A stretch of DNA of 64,000 nt from positions 39,920,871 to 39,984,870 of the forward strand of contig CM076148.1 in the NCBI GenBank assembly GCA_038025085.1, written 5' to 3'. Each line of letters starts with the position of its first letter. Position 1 is the stretch's first letter. The stretch comes from Tetragonia tetragonoides. Its lineage: Eukaryota; Streptophyta; Magnoliopsida; Caryophyllales; Aizoaceae. A program made the translations under genes and the position numbers. The notes under the pieces were generated by a model, which saw only the letters and a list, made by a program, of their open reading frames with translations, had not been told where the DNA came from and did not search any database. This document shows, piece by piece, positions 11,715 to 25,682 of the stretch.

Positions 11715-14700
11715 ATGACAACGTCATTGGAAAGAAAGCAGCTTGCCCATGAAGATGCTGCTTCAACTGCTAAGCCTAAAGAGCGCCGTATTGTCACTTG
11801 GACTCAAGAGGTTTCTCTTTTTTTCTCTCTCTGAAATATTTTATTTTTTTTTATTTCTATTTTGATTTTTATGGTTGATGGATTGATGAGAATAAAGGCC
11901 AAAGAAATCAAAATCAAAATTAAAATCAAAATTTAAATCAATTATTAATATTTAATATTATGGATTGGATTTGCAGGAGGATGATATACTAAGGGAGCAA
12001 ATTAGCATTCATGGGACTGAAAAGTAATTACTTTCTTCTTCTTTGTTTTTAATTTGGGGTTTTATGAAATGGGTATTCATTAATTTGTAGTGAGTTTTTT
12101 TTTGATAATTGGTTTTAATTTGGGGTTTTGATGAAATGGGTATCCATTAATTTTGGTGGTTTTGTTATTGGTTTTATTTTGGATTTTGATGAAATGGGTA
12201 TCCATCAATTTTTGATGGGTTTAATAAAATGGATGATTTTACTAATTATTATTCTTTGTTTTGTTGGGTTTTGTAGTTGGACGATTATTGCATCCAAATT
12301 TAAGGATAAGACGACGAGACAGTGTAGAAGAAGGTTAGTGAATTAAGAAAAAAAATTAGGAGCAGTAAATTTTTTTTTTTTTTTTTTGGGTGAGTAGGAG
12401 CAGTAAATTTGTTGAGTTGCCAAAAGTTTTTATTTTGATGAATTGGTCCCCTTACACCAAAGTTCTTTCACTGTTAGATAGAAAGACATGAATCAGGAAT
12501 TTGTTCTGATATGCTCTGTGTTAAAAAATACACCATGTTGTTTGCAGATGGTACACTTATCTGAATTCTGATTTCAAAAAAGGGGGATGGTCACCAGAGG
12601 AAGATATGTTGTTATGTGAGGTAATTTCTTTGCATTTTGAGCTGGCAGTAATTAGCTTTAACAGAGCTTTGGATTTGATAGTACTTGCAAGTTGTATTAA
12701 TAGTAAGATTCCTTGTCCACGATAAGAAAGTTTGTAAATTAAAATTCTGTGAAAGGCATCACTTTTGCACAAGTGAGTTGGTTTAAAGTTGAAACCAGTT
12801 CTAACAATAACAGTAGTTGATATGCAGGCACAAAAGATATTTGGCAACAGATGGACTGAAATAGCAAAGGTTGTCTCAGGGAGGTATGTAGAATGTTATT
12901 TGGTACCGTGCTTTTGGGGTTTTGCATTCAAAGCTCGAGCTGGTATTTGATTTAGTCTTTTGCTAAATGCTATTGCAGAACGGACAATGCGGTCAAAAAC
13001 CGGTTCTCCACCTTGTGCAAGAAGAGAGCTAAACGAGAGGCTATGGCCAAGGAGAATAGCAATGCGTTCATCAATGCCAACAGCAAAAGAGTGTTAATTG
13101 ATAACGGGTTTCATTCACAAGGGATGATTGATAATCCGTCACCCCTTAAGAAGTTAAGGTACAAAATGATTTGGCTGTTCGATTATGTTTGGCTCAAGAG
13201 CTGTACATTATTATGCTAATGCTAACAATTGTCGTTATTTTTAGGAGGGCTCATATCCCAAATGCCATAGTAAATTGCAACTCTGTAGACATGTTGCACA
13301 AGGAAAGTGGTTTATCAAGGCAGCATCTTAGACCCCCCTTTGCAGCATTGGCTCAAAATGTCCTCGATGTCGATAAATCACAAGTTAAGACAACCAAGGA
13401 GAGCTTGATTGATGGTAATAACTTTGACAGCTACATATGCAGAAGCATTAGTCAAATAGCTGCTGTTTAATTTTGAAAATGTTGATCATGATCTTGACTT
13501 TAATCAAAGTGGCACTCTTTTTCTTTACTATGCCTATACAATCTCCATTTTAAATACTAGCATAGTAAGTTTAGCAAATGTTTTTAATTGCAGGTAACAA
13601 AAAAACCGAAGGAACATTTCTGAGGAAGGATGATCCCAAGGTGGCTGCTTTGATGCAACAAGCAGAGCTACTTAGCTCACTTGCAGTAAAAGTAAATATG
13701 GAGAATACAGATCAAAGTCTTGAGAGTGCCTGGAAAGTGAGAACTTTTCCTAGACTAGATTTTCTTTAGCTTTCTTTGTTCGAGAATGAAACATCCAACC
13801 TTGCACAAAAATTGCATAAATGTTTTTCCAGTTGTAGAACATTGATACAGAATAGCTGATTTCCGTAGAATGCCTGAAGCTCTTAAGGGTCTTAACCTTT
13901 AGACCTCTCCATATAATCAGAGAGGTCATTTCCGTTAAGTTCACAATTCGCATATCACATGACATTGATAAACGGAGCACTATGTAGGTACTCCAAAATT
14001 TCTTTGGAAATAGCAAAGACAGTGAGGAGGCCGGATACAGAATAGCTGATGCAGACTTGCAGCTTGATGATCTTAAGGATTTGATGGAGGAGCTGAGAAG
14101 TAGCAATGAGGGAATTCAACCACATAAGAGGTAGCAAAATTTAAACTTTTAAGATTCAGACGGTATCAAGCATTGCACATTATCTGATGGAGTCTTAAAC
14201 TTTGCAGGCAAACTTATGTATATGAGTCTCCAAGTAGCTCCGAATATAGTACCGGATCAACCATCTTGTCTACAGCTAGTGAGCATGGAGAGCATTCTCA
14301 AGGTGACATATGCACAATGCACGAGGATATTGGAGCAACATCAAAGTCAGTACAGATGGGAGATAATGATGATGTTAATTTGTCAGGAAACAAGGTCCTT
14401 CCCTGCAAAACAACTGATCAAGGTTTGTAAGTTATCAGCAAGATATACGCTGTAAATACTAACATAAATGGCAATCTCCTATATAGTTTTGGGTGGTGAT
14501 ATTCGCATTGTACATATTTTTATAATCTTCTTTAATTTATCACTCTTTGGAGGGTTAGAATGGAGTGATTCTATTGCTCTTTGCTGTGCTAATATTAATT
14601 CCCATAGTTGTGCTAATATTTTATTTACAATTGAAACAATAACTGAAATGTTTTTGCCTTCCCAACTGCAGAATATGATTCCCCAATTCAAGTGACTCCA

Positions 14701-16716
14701 ATATTCCAAACACTAGCTTCTACAATTCCTAGCCCACAGTTTTCAGAAAGTGTAAGCGCTCTTTTCTTTTCTCTCTTTTCACGAGTTAGAATGAAAGATG
14801 TTGATTAGCATTGCAGAAGATTTTTGCACCCTGTGCAAAAGCTTCTCTCATATCAGTGTTTCTGAATTGAATTCTCTCTCTATATAAATGAAAAGGCTTT
14901 TATATCTGCACTCATATTGTTCTGGCTACTCTGTGGTTGTTTTCTCTAATGGAGGGGAAGGGAGGGGAATGAAGGAGAAATGTTGAACCTTGTTTGGAGT
15001 CCTTCCCTCATCTGGACTGCGGTCCCTGCGGATAGATAGGAAGTCTATAATGATGTATCAGTGCCATCTTATGTTACTTCCTGTTAGCATTGATACATAT
15101 CAGATGAGAAAGAAACATTGAGTCTCCAAGATGTCTTTCCTCCTTTTTCTTCCCCCTTCAGTGTCACGTACCTCTTCCACACCTTGCTCTTTACTAGTCT
15201 GGAGACTTTGGCCACTAAGAACGTCTCCCTAGTCCCTTTTCCCTCTCTTCGTCATTCCTACCACATTCCTTACACTCATTTCACTAAATCTAGCCAGAAA
15301 TGGCTGAAACTCTTTATAAAAAGCTGTCACGATGCCACGATCTCACCATTAAGATTTAAGAGCTTTCCATTTACAAGTTACCAACCGCCATACTGTTGCC
15401 CAACACTACCACCTGCTTTTACCTGCCATTGTCTGATGCCCGTTTCCACTGAATCCCTCCAGCTTGAGCGTGGGAAGAAGGAAGGTGCTCGGCCATGGAG
15501 TCTTCGTAAATTATTAACCTATTTTATCAAAACATCATCCAATTCTGACCCCTCACTAAACTTTTATTCCATTTAGGCTTCACCTGTATTTCCCCCGACT
15601 TAATTTAACTCGTACACACTTTCCACTCCTTAATAGACCTTCAAACAGAAGCATATGAATCTTGGTCGATTTCATGTTTGAAAATGGAACCAAACCATTT
15701 ACCCATTTTGTGGTTTGAATTCATAGAGTTCTACTGCTGCTGATGGTTCTACAATTACTACAATGCAACTCTTCCCTAAGGTTGCCTTGGATGATTGGAT
15801 TTGAACTCCACATTTCAACTGAGCTAGAGGCTTCCACACCTATCCACATTGTGGGAGCAAGGGAAGGAGAAAGAACTCTTAAATGACTACGTTGTCGGTC
15901 CCATTTGAAAATCACCAATTTTGGGGCTTATGAAGTGATGTAATCATTCAAGCATTAAATTAAACTTATATATATATATGTCAAATCTAAATGACTCGTA
16001 CGTAAGCTTACGCAACACTATATATGGCACTTGGACTTCTTAGGCACTCAAGTTTTCTCTTACAATAATATGGATAAAGAAGCTTTTGCATTTGTATCTT
16101 CTTCTGGACTCTGTTAGATATATACAAATTCCCACTCTCAGGTCAGATCCATCATAACATTAGTTAGCATGTTGAACCACACTCTAAACTTCTCAAAATT
16201 TTCAGAGTCTAAAAGACATGGCATGTGAATTTGCTTTCTATATACTTTGATAGACAGTTGTTTTTACTGACTATCTCACTAGTCACTATCATCATCTATT
16301 GAATGTGTTAGCATGTCCTGTTGAACTTTCACGCAGTTGTAGACAAAGAACCAAAAGTGAAGACTGTTTATGACATTTAGACATGTTTAGACTAGCTTTG
16401 CAACGAGTTGCTAGGTGATTTTCTGTTGCATGCAACTGAATCTAATTAGATTAACTTGAGCCCGGGGCCCTGTGCCATATCTAAGAACTAAGATGTGATG
16501 AGATACTACTATATGACAAGATTCTGATGTTTAATGATTTGGTTTTCACTTCTCATCATCTTTTGAAAGCAGTATACTGACCGCTTTTATCTCTATGTAT
16601 TGCAGGAGAGGCACTTTCTGCTGAAAACTCTAGGAATTGAGTCTTCACTCCCCAACGCAATCAGCAATCCTTTGCAACCACCACCTTGTAGAAAGGCACT
16701 TCTGCAAGGCCTTTGA
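11715..16716 (+). CDS. FLP: R2R3-MYB transcription factor, FOUR LIPS/MYB88 type
   Basis: Twelve exons: 11715-11810, 11977-12023, 12277-12333, 12548-12620, 12828-12883, 12979-13158, 13245-13414, 13594-13736, 13988-14130, 14208-14422, 14672-14751, 16606-16716. All junctions are GT-AG and codon phase is continuous, giving 456 residues. R2 has Trp29, Trp49 and Trp68 with KFKDKTTRQCRRRWYTYLN. R3 starts GGWSPEEDMLLCEAQ, has Trp100, and ends SGRTDNAVKNRF. The R2 sequence and the conserved parts of the C-terminal half (DDPKVAALMQQAELLSSLA, SPIQVTPIFQTLA, ERHFLLKTLGIES) are those of the small FLP/MYB88 clade, nuclear regulators that limit divisions in the stomatal lineage. The start is the first ATG in frame with R2. 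The last intron is long (1854 bp) and no repeat was recognised in it. Whether it matches MYB124 or MYB88 cannot be decided here. Confidence 0.95.
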
Positions 16717-18166
16717 ACAACTTCCAATCTGATCCATCTCATAGATAGCATACTCGCTTCGTAACCCCCATCCTCAACAGTATGGGAGCATAGTATCGAG
16801 ATTTTTGTCTTTCTCTCGGTTTTCCAGCATTGCAGCCAAATAGGCCCGAAGTTTTTTTGAGAGGCTTTAAGATCTGCATTTCCAAGATTCACAGTCCAGA
16901 ATGTCATCTTGTGCCCTAAAAGCATCCTGGCATTCTCTCCTGCAGATGCACGGTCTGCATTTCTTTCATTCTTTTTCTATTTCAGTCTCTGGGTGCCTAC
17001 AGCTTAGTCCAGGGGGAATTAGTTTGTCCTATCCATGATAATGCTATTCTTTCGTTTTTATGGGTTTCGAATTTGGGTATTCGAATCCCCAGCCAGTTTT
17101 CGCCATTTATTCGTCTCTTGTACAGGAACCTCCAACACATAACCTAGTTTATCTTAGTGTGTATAATCATTCATACATGGGCATCACATCGATCCCTAAT
17201 AGATATAAGTAAAATGAAGAAGAGTTGTGAAGGATTAGCCAGTGGAATGGTAATCCTGCTTGGTGTGCAGATAGTATAGAATAAGTTATTCTTAGGTTTT
17301 CGATTTCTTTACCGGATGTAATGTAAACTCAAGATGCTTTGAGTGGAAAAAAAGTGTCTGAATTGTGGAAACCATGGATTTCTGATATTTGTTATTTCAC
17401 TTGGAAGGTACATTCCTCCCTCAGGAAATGACTTCCCATGTTCTTGTATCAGATTTGGTTGTTTACACAAACTGGACTTATCTGTCCTAAAGAATAAAGT
17501 TTGCGATTTTGTATGAAGTAGCACTTACGAGTTGAGTTACGATCCTTAAAACCCGTCCCCTCTGAACTCTGTACTTCCCAGATTCGCTCCTGCGAACTGA
17601 ACGAGCACTTCAGTTCTGAACTAAGTTACTTTCAGAGATACAGGTGAAGTATGAATAGGAAAAGGTTTCTGAATAAAGTCAACAGCAAATTTCCAGAGGC
17701 TTTAACAGAAGAAGTAAAGGGTGTACTTACAGAGCTTAGAAGGATCTGTGGCAGACTGAAAGCTGGTCTCCTTGCTCCCACCTCTTATCTCTATCTCTCT
17801 CTCTTTCTCTCTCTGATTCATATCTTGAAATGTTTTGTGGGGAAGAAGAAAATGGTTTGAGATCTGTTAATTTAAGTGTGGAAGATTAAAGAAGGTGGAG
17901 GACAGAAGTGATCATAACTAACCCATAAAGGTTGAGGTAAAAAGTTGGAGGGAACACCATACAAATTAAAGTGTACTCACCATATGCAACTTTTCCCCCT
18001 CCAACCCAACCGAAAATAAGAACTTGGAACTGCATTTGATGTAAGATTACATTTTTGACCTTTACTTTTGTGAAAGGATTACTCATTCTTAAAGATTAAG
18101 TTGTAATCTTGCATCTTTGTTAATTCCCTAATGATAACATTTCAACTATTGGGGCCAGACTCTCAC
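16717..18166. other. MYB 3' flank and intergenic
   Basis: This stretch contains the probable 3' UTR of the MYB gene and AT-rich spacer. A plus frame at 17651-17860 and minus frames have no recognisable domain. A CT-rich microsatellite lies near 17788-17814. Confidence 0.4.
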
Positions 18167-18571
18167 GGGGCGTTTGTTTAGTGGGAATAGGAGGTGGGAT
18201 AGAGATTAGAAAATTAGGATTATAAAATCTCATGTTTGGTGTCAGGAATAGGGGAGTGGAGATGGGGATAAAAGGCCTCTTATTCCACGTTTTTAATCCC
18301 ATTAAGGGGACTGGTAATTGGAGGAGGGATAAGGATTTTTATAGTCAAATTCCTATCATGCCCATTATAAGTGACTGCAGATTTTGTCTCCTCTTTTATT
18401 TTAGGGTATTTTGGTAAACTAACTTTATTATTCCCAATCTATTCTCTAATCTAATACCCACATAACAAACGGGGTAGTGGGATGAAATATAGAAATTCCC
18501 TATCCCCTCAACTTAAATCTCATCTCCATCCCCATAGTTTCATAATCCCATTCCCACTTCCCAAATGCTCC
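18167..18571. mobile_element. Tourist/Harbinger-like MITE (tentative)
   Basis: The left end GGGGCGTTTGTTTAGTGGGA and the complement of the right end GGAGCATTTGGGAAGTGGGA form imperfect inverted repeats, followed on both sides by GGGATAG/GGGATTA-type motifs. Ends of the GGG-C-TTTG type occur in many plant Harbinger MITEs. No clear TSD was seen. Confidence 0.5.
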
Positions 18572-18576
18572 ATTAC

Positions 18577-18868
18577 TAGAGCTGGCAAAAACTGATCCGA
18601 CCCGAACCCGACCCGCCACAGACCCGACCGAAACCCGACCCGATAAGATTCCAACCCGAAATGACCCGCCCGTTTTGACCCGAGAATGAAACGACCCGAC
18701 CCGAACCCGAATGTTGTGAGACAATATTTGTCAAACCCGTTGAATAACCCGAAACCGAACCCGTATTTGACCGGATGTATTCGACCCGTATTTGACCCGA
18801 CCCGTATTTAACCCGACCCGTATTTGATCGACCGAAACCCGACCTGACCGACCCGTTTGCCAGATCTA
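18577..18868. mobile_element. hAT-like MITE rich in CCCGACCCGA
   Basis: The ends are TAGAGCTGGCAAAA and TTTGCCAGATCTA (inverted, two differences). The interior is made of many ACCCGACCCG and ACCCGTATTTG units. Flanks TCCATTAC/CACATTAA share 5 of 8 positions, compatible with an eroded 8-bp TSD. Related CCCGACCC-rich sequences occur at about 46866-47185 and, as a short end fragment, at about 34731-34762. Confidence 0.6.
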
Positions 18869-19179
18869 CACATTAATGTACTGTGATGTTTTGTTTTTTG
18901 TAATTATATAATATCATTTTTGCAAGATCTAGTAAGAAAACTGTGAGTTTGTGACCATTATATCTGAGATTTCAAAAAAACAAGTGGAAAGGTATAATAT
19001 AATGTGAGTATCATAACTCATGCTTATATATAGAAATAGTCTCGACTTGAGTTCATATAAGACTCATTGTTATAAACACTTAACATAGCCCCGAGAGTTT
19101 ATACATAGCCAAAAGAACCAAGGGAACATACTCCCTATTCTGAGTTTCTTATAGCAGTTCTTTAAAAAGATCCTTGTAA

Positions 19180-19965
19180 GAAAAATAAAGGTTATGATCC
19201 ATGGTTTTTGGGCCTCTTTAAGGCATTAAAATGAAAGTTGATATTTTCGCACAATATCGGGTGGGACACCCCTAAAAGACGTGAGAGGCTCATGGGTCGG
19301 TTACTGGGTTCCTCTTAGGCTTTGATGACAGTTTTACAGGACACCTACTCTAAGGGTCGAAACACAAAAAACACGAGCGAAATTGGAGTTAGGGGACCCA
19401 AATGATCTTTCCTAGGAATCGTGAATCCTTTTTGGTCAGGATAGACAGTCCAAAGAAGTTTGGGTAAAATAAACAACCGGGACACAGGAAGCCGAAAAAT
19501 GAAGGTCATAATAATCCACTGTTTTTGAGCCAACGGAAAGCCATTGAACGGAAGTTGATATTGTAGCATCGCATCAGATAGGACACCCCTAGGGGACATG
19601 GGAAACCCCTATGGTTGGTTATCGAGTCCTTATTAGAATTGGAAGGCCGTTTTAAGGGATACCCACTCTCAATGATGAAACACCAAAAGCATGGTGATAT
19701 CAAAGTTCAGGGACTCGAATGACCTTCCCGAGGTACCAATAGTTCTTTTGGGTCAGGATAGACCCCTGCGAGAAGTTTGAGCAAAAATGACAAGCGGGCC
19801 CCAAGAAGCCGAAAAATAAAGGTTATAATCCATTGTTTTTGAGCTTCCGAAAGGACCCGAAACAAAAGGTGATATTTTTGCAACTACGTTGAACGGGACG
19901 CCTCTGTGGGACATGAGTAACCCTCGGGGTCGGTTATCGAATCCCTAATAGGTTTACGTACCTAG
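19180..19965. repeat. satellite array 1, ~311-bp unit, about 2.5 copies
   Basis: Copies are recognised by an ATCCA-GTTTTTG motif at about 19197, 19513 and 19827. Each is followed by GATATT, then GGGACACCCCTA, then GGTCGGTTA, then GGGACCC-AATGA-CTTTCC. Units are in the same orientation and diverged by substitutions and small indels. The same family forms array 2 at about 25.7-27.0 kb, so the two arrays bracket the sugar-nucleotide transporter gene. Confidence 0.8.
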
Positions 19966-20657
19966 ATAATCATTCGATTTAATACTGTTCGAGTAGTAGT
20001 ATACCTTCGCAGTTTGTTTGCACGCTTTAATGCCTTATCTAGCTAAGAATTCAGAAGTTCGTGTGTGCTCAAGGTTTCTTTATTTGTGTGATTTCAAAAA
20101 GATGTAGGCTTTGTTGGTTTGAACTTCAAAGTTTGTCAATGGACCTTAGCCTTTTTTACTCTTGAATTTTCTATATGAAAATTAGGGGAACATTGAATAA
20201 TCTATGAACATGACCTTTACGGCTTATACGTACTACTCCCTTAGTTTCATATTGATCTTTACAAAAAAAAAACCTGTTTCAGCAAAGTATAATTTATGGC
20301 TTATGCAAATATCTTTGATAGCATTTACGTGAAACAGGGATACCTTGACTATATTTAAGGATTGCACAATGTGCAACTCGTACACTATTAGCTAAACACA
20401 AGGTCAGAAGCACAAATTTTCCTATATTTTTCATCCATAAAGAACAATGGCAAAACTTCAATATTCAATCAGCTTTTCATCTACTCAGCTAATTACATTC
20501 TTCTATATCCTAGTAATACCTGATATCTAAACTGGAACCATTACAACAATGGTATTACAATTGAAGCTCAACATAGTGGGGAGGAAAATCAAGGGAAGAG
20601 ACAGAAAAGCGCAATCGGATCCAGTTCAGAAATTTCACTAAATATCTTTGCTTCTAT

Positions 20658-23600
20658 TCAAGTAGTTTTCCGCTTCTTTTGCAATCTCTGCAACTTCTGC
20701 CATTTCAGGTAAATCTGGTACGATAGCCCAGAGAAGACCATGAAGACACTGGTCCACTGAATTGAAGAGAGGGGATTACCGCTCAGAAGCGAGGATATGA
20801 CGATACTAACAAACTTGCGGGTTGTGGTGATTGTCGTGTTAGCAAGGGAGCCAAACCGGCTGATGGTTAGAAAGATAAAATTCTGGCCAACTGCACCACA
20901 TAAACAATAGAAGAGGATGTCCCATGCTGCTTCTGGGTGCTGCTGGCAGAACCGAATGGCCTCGTATCCACTGGCTTGAGGCCAACCAAACATATAGATC
21001 ATATTGTATATGGTGCCCCATAAATTCATCCCCAACATAATTTCCCAAGCGCTTGTCTTGGGGTACCTAAACAGATCCCACAATGAAATTACTATTTCTG
21101 ACAATATGCAAATATATTTGAACGCCAATACTATCAATCTATCGTCGAGCAGCCTAAATCACTTGACTATTTATTTCACAAGGTTTTAAGATCAAATAAT
21201 TGCAGTAAGATGGAAGATAATGAAGTGAACAGCTTCCATTTCTGCTGGTGCAGCACAAGTTATATATAAAGACAAAACTACATCCCGAACTTTTAGCGCT
21301 CTATCAGAAACAAGGGTAAATGATGTCAAATTTCTTTGGGAAAGGGGGAGCAAAAAACAGAAATTCTTAATCAGTATGTTCACCCGAGACCCTAGATGTC
21401 TGCATCATGATTGCAAAACCAACTTTTTTTTTTGCTGAACTATTGCAAAACCAACTTATGAGACTACAATAAGACGAATATGTAAGAAAATCTAAATGAA
21501 AACATGTGAGGACAGAGCTGGGGAGAGAAAAGAATAACAGAAGACAAAACAAGCTTTCATTTCAGAAGCAAAAAGAAGCATAAAAGTATCTTCCTCTGTA
21601 TGCAGAAGGAAATGTAAATTTGATTATCCTTCTTTGTATAAAAGATATCCATAATAAATATCTTTTAAGAGCATCAAAGCCAAGTAAGATTATAAATAGA
21701 GGGGAGGTAGGTGTAATACCTTGCAGTTATTGAATCCTGTGTAGCATTTGTAAATCCGTCAAAAGCAAGGTTCAGGAAACAGAGCCCATATCCAAGTGGT
21801 GCATTAGGGTGTGCTAGCTTACTAATGGTCTTTGCACTAGTCTGTGGAACACCATAACAAGTATCATATAAAGTCAATCAGCATAACAATTGATTAGCAC
21901 AGCAGTAACTTATAGTAATGCACCATTGGCAATAGTATGAGAAAAGAAAAGGTATTGCTAAGACAGAAGTTTACAGTGTGTTTGGGAACTTCAGTTTAAT
22001 GAGCAAAATGAAGCAAAACTAGAGAAAACTATAAAGTCTTTAAATTTGCTTTGTTTGGTTGTTAATAAGGAAAACTGTGGAAAATTAAAAGTATGGAAAT
22101 CTGTGGAAATCTCCTAGTTATAATTTGTCTAATTAGATTTCCATAGTTTTTCCCTCAAAATCGATGGAAAATCTGTGGAAATATGAGGAAAACTACAAAA
22201 GAAAGCCTTTATTCTATCATAGATTTCTACAATAACCAACCAAACAAAAGAAAACGATGTAAATCTCCTACATTTCTACAACATTTAATCCGATAAACCA
22301 AACAAGTGAATATGATAAGATTTCTACTGTTTTACTTTTATGTAGATTTCCATAGATTTACTTTTCTACAGTTTTTCTCATTTACAAAGTTCCCAAACAT
22401 AGTGTTAATGTCATTCTCACCTTAGAAAGTGCAAAAATAGACACACCTCCAGCAACAAGAAGTGTGCAAACATACTCCGACAGTGTGTATCTGATGCCAT
22501 ATACTAGGGTGCCCATAAGCATAACTGCAAAGGGAGAGGAAATAAGAATTTAGAATAAATGAAGACTCAATAGCAGCTTATTTTCGCAAGTTTTCATGCT
22601 CTGTAGTCAGCTACCTAGTATGAACAAACGATGTTTCTTTATATCAGTACCCGTCACTCAAAACATTTCTTCTCAGAAGACATTCCCATCTAGGTATAAA
22701 GATTTCACCCATTTGTTACTCCCGGGCATGCATGTGGCAGGGTACAAAGATATAATAAAATTAAGCAACATCCCCAAAAGATACGTTCTCTCTTTCAAGA
22801 AACGAAGAGACAGCCATAAAATCCTTTTTCTAAAAAGTCATGAGCAGTATGTCCACATTATATGCAACTGATAAACACTGTGAATGATTCTGATGCATTG
22901 TGTCAATATGGTACAACCAAAAAAATAACACTTTCCGGCTCAAAAATTGCACCTCAAGTAGCAAAACAATATTCATTGAATATCTAAAAAGCCACATCTT
23001 TATCTCCTTTTTCAATTTCTTCAAATCAGATCATGAGCACAGGTGACAAGTACAGGACATAAGCAAGCACCAACTTCACCCCAATCTAAGTGTACGTCAA
23101 GCTTCTATTTTTAGAACCCTAGTTATAAGCCCATCTATTAGTTTGCATTCTACATGACAACTAATTCTCGTCAATAAGCATGACTCTAAAGATGTAAGTG
23201 GTGCCTTCACACATGTCTCTTTTGTACCCCATATCTAACACGTGGGTTACCTCACATTCTTCACAAAAACATTAACTCTTGCAAATCCACATGAGCTCAA
23301 AACTAGAAACGTTTTCAGTGGCTTCCTACACCCACTTTTACTTTTAACAAAGTTAAAGACAGATTCTGCCCACTTATCAACAAGACAACAATCAACTTCT
23401 ATGACCAGCAATGGTATTTCTATCTTTTGCCAGTAGTTTTAAACATTTCCATCAAACACAAGAAAGCAGGATTAAGACATTATTCGCACCTGGAATCATC
23501 TTGGATGACTTTGCCAGGACCTGCACAAGAGAGAATCCATTTTCCATATTAAGACTACACATATTGGCAACAAAGTGAAGCAAGTCATTCAAATTTCTAC

Positions 23601-25138
23601 CACTTAACTACCGAAATTGATGCGCTAAACTTCTAGAGTTCACCACTCAACATAATCAACAAGGATTTGCTTCTATTAATCCCACCGGAAAAGGATAACA
23701 AAAAATTCAAATACAAACTTAATGCCCTTCTCCAAAACCAGCCATTCCCAATCCCATCACCGTTATCTTTCCATTTAGAGAAAACCCAAGATTTAGTTTT
23801 CATTCAGAAAACCACTCCCAATAAATCCCATCACCAGTATCATAAAATATTGCAACATTTTTACCTCATTATCAATTGCAAAATCAAAAGAAAGTAAAAC
23901 GCAAACAAATTACCGATATCAAGTGAAATAAAAGCATACCTGTGCAGGGTAGCTAATGTACTTCAAGGCTTCAATACCCATAGCCGGACCAATGGTGTTA
24001 GTAATACCGGCACTCCAGTAACTCCACCATGGCGCTCCACCCTTAGTGCCTCGCGAACAAAGAGTTATCACTGCCCCAAGATACAGTGCATTAAGATTAA
24101 TTGAATCCCATGACACTGATGATTTAACTTAATATTGTTACCACTGATTCAAAGAAAAAAAGTAATCAAAAATACTTACTCATAAAGGACCAAGACAAAC
24201 AGATTACACTTTGCGCCAAGTTCAGAAATGCTAGGTGCTCAAATCTCTTCTTGTCTGGCCCAAATCTCTTCGTCGACCTGCATAATTTTAAAAATTAACA
24301 GCCACAACCAATTTTAGCAAGCCTAACAAAATCACTATATAACTCAACACAAAATGTGATAAAAAAAAAGTGAGAACCCTTGCATTTCATTTCATTTCAT
24401 TTCAATTAAAAAACCCACAGACTCAAATTCACCCCAAAATTAACAAACAAATTCCACAAAAGTATGTGTCAACCAAATCACCCCACAACCCAGCACCGAA
24501 ATTCAAATTGAAAATGTTTGCACTAAATACAAAACCCACAATCCCAAAAACAAGATACACTCATTTTCACTAATGACCCACAAAATTACAGCAATGTCTC
24601 TCTGTCGACCTGCATTATTCATGATCAACAACCAAATAAACAATATAAGCCTAAACAAAACACCCCATAACCCAATACAACAAAATATAATACCAATCAA
24701 AAAATGGGAATTCTTGCAGTTCTAATCATCTAAGAAACCCACAATCCCAGAACTAAAATTCACTCATTTTCAGTGACGACCCGTAAATTAACAACAAATT
24801 CAACAATAGTAGGCTTTAACAAAATCACCCCACAACCCAATAACCCAAAAACAATTACAAATGAGGATTCTTGCATTTCATTTCATTTAATCAACCTACA
24901 ACCCCAAAACTAAGATTCACTCAATTTCACTGTTGACCCACAAAACTAAACCCATTTCTATATGAACCCAAATTGAGCAAAATGCCCTGGATCTTCAATG
25001 ATGTGAGGACAGAGAGTGTGAGAGAGAAACATACAGGGCCTCTTGAAGAACACCTTGAGAAATGTAAGCAACCCAAATACCGGTAACGCAGAAGCTCAGG
25101 AGCAACACACGCCCCAACCCTGACGCGTGAGCTTCCAT
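20658..25138 (-). CDS. UTR1: UDP-galactose/UDP-glucose transporter, UTR1/UTR3 type
   Basis: Seven exons read on the minus strand: 25138-25035, 24277-24180, 24070-23940, 23520-23490, 22524-22421, 21841-21720, 21066-20658. They have consistent GT-AG borders and phases and give 332 residues, the family's usual length. The product begins MEAHASGLGRVLLLSFCV and contains the strongly conserved GITNTIGPAMGIEALKYISY, YPAQVLAKSSKMIPVMLMG, AHPNAPLGYGLC and FGSLANTTITTTRKFVSIVI segments. These are multipass nucleotide-sugar antiporters of the SLC35B1-like group in ER/Golgi membranes that supply UDP-sugars to the lumen. The C-terminus is basic (LQRLQKKRK), as in ER-retained members. UTR1 versus UTR3 identity is not resolved. 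Introns are AT-rich, and one near 22.0-22.4 kb holds a short inverted-repeat sequence built of TGTGGAAA/TTTCCACAG motifs. Confidence 0.95.
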
Positions 25139-25682
25139 CTCCGGCGTCTCTTTTCGCCGGGAAAAAATCACTTTCCGGCGCTCGGGAGATTTGCTTTTCC
25201 CGACGGTTATTTCGGATCAAAAAGATAAATAGAGGTAATAAAAAAATATATATATGATTGTTTAAATCTGTAATGTAAATATTGTAATGAAATGAAATGA
25301 AATTAGTTTATTTTGTAATTGAAGGATTGAGAAGAAAAGATCAACAGAATAGGAAGTGGCAGTGAGTTTGGCGTGGCGTTAAAGGAAGAGTGGGTGGAAA
25401 AAGGAAATTATTATTATGGGAGAATTTTCTAGGGGAAACGTTTACGTTGAATTGCTACGTGGCGAGTTTTGATTGGTGAAGTGACATGATGGTGAATTGC
25501 TATTGGCTGCTTGTACGCGGAGGTTTAGAACTCTTACTGTAGCTTAACTGGTTTAAGCATGGGCTTGGGTGTACAAATTTGATGGATTCAATTGAATCTT
25601 GTTAGGCCCGTCCATCTCACAATGAAGCCTTGATGATGGGCTAGCTTGTGTTTGCTCTGCGGAGTACAGTATATACTATAGG

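Noticed and set aside
15118..15576. plus-strand open frame of 152 codons
   Set aside because: Lies inside the last MYB intron. It is Ser/Phe/Pro-rich from pyrimidine-rich DNA, with no domain and no splice support.
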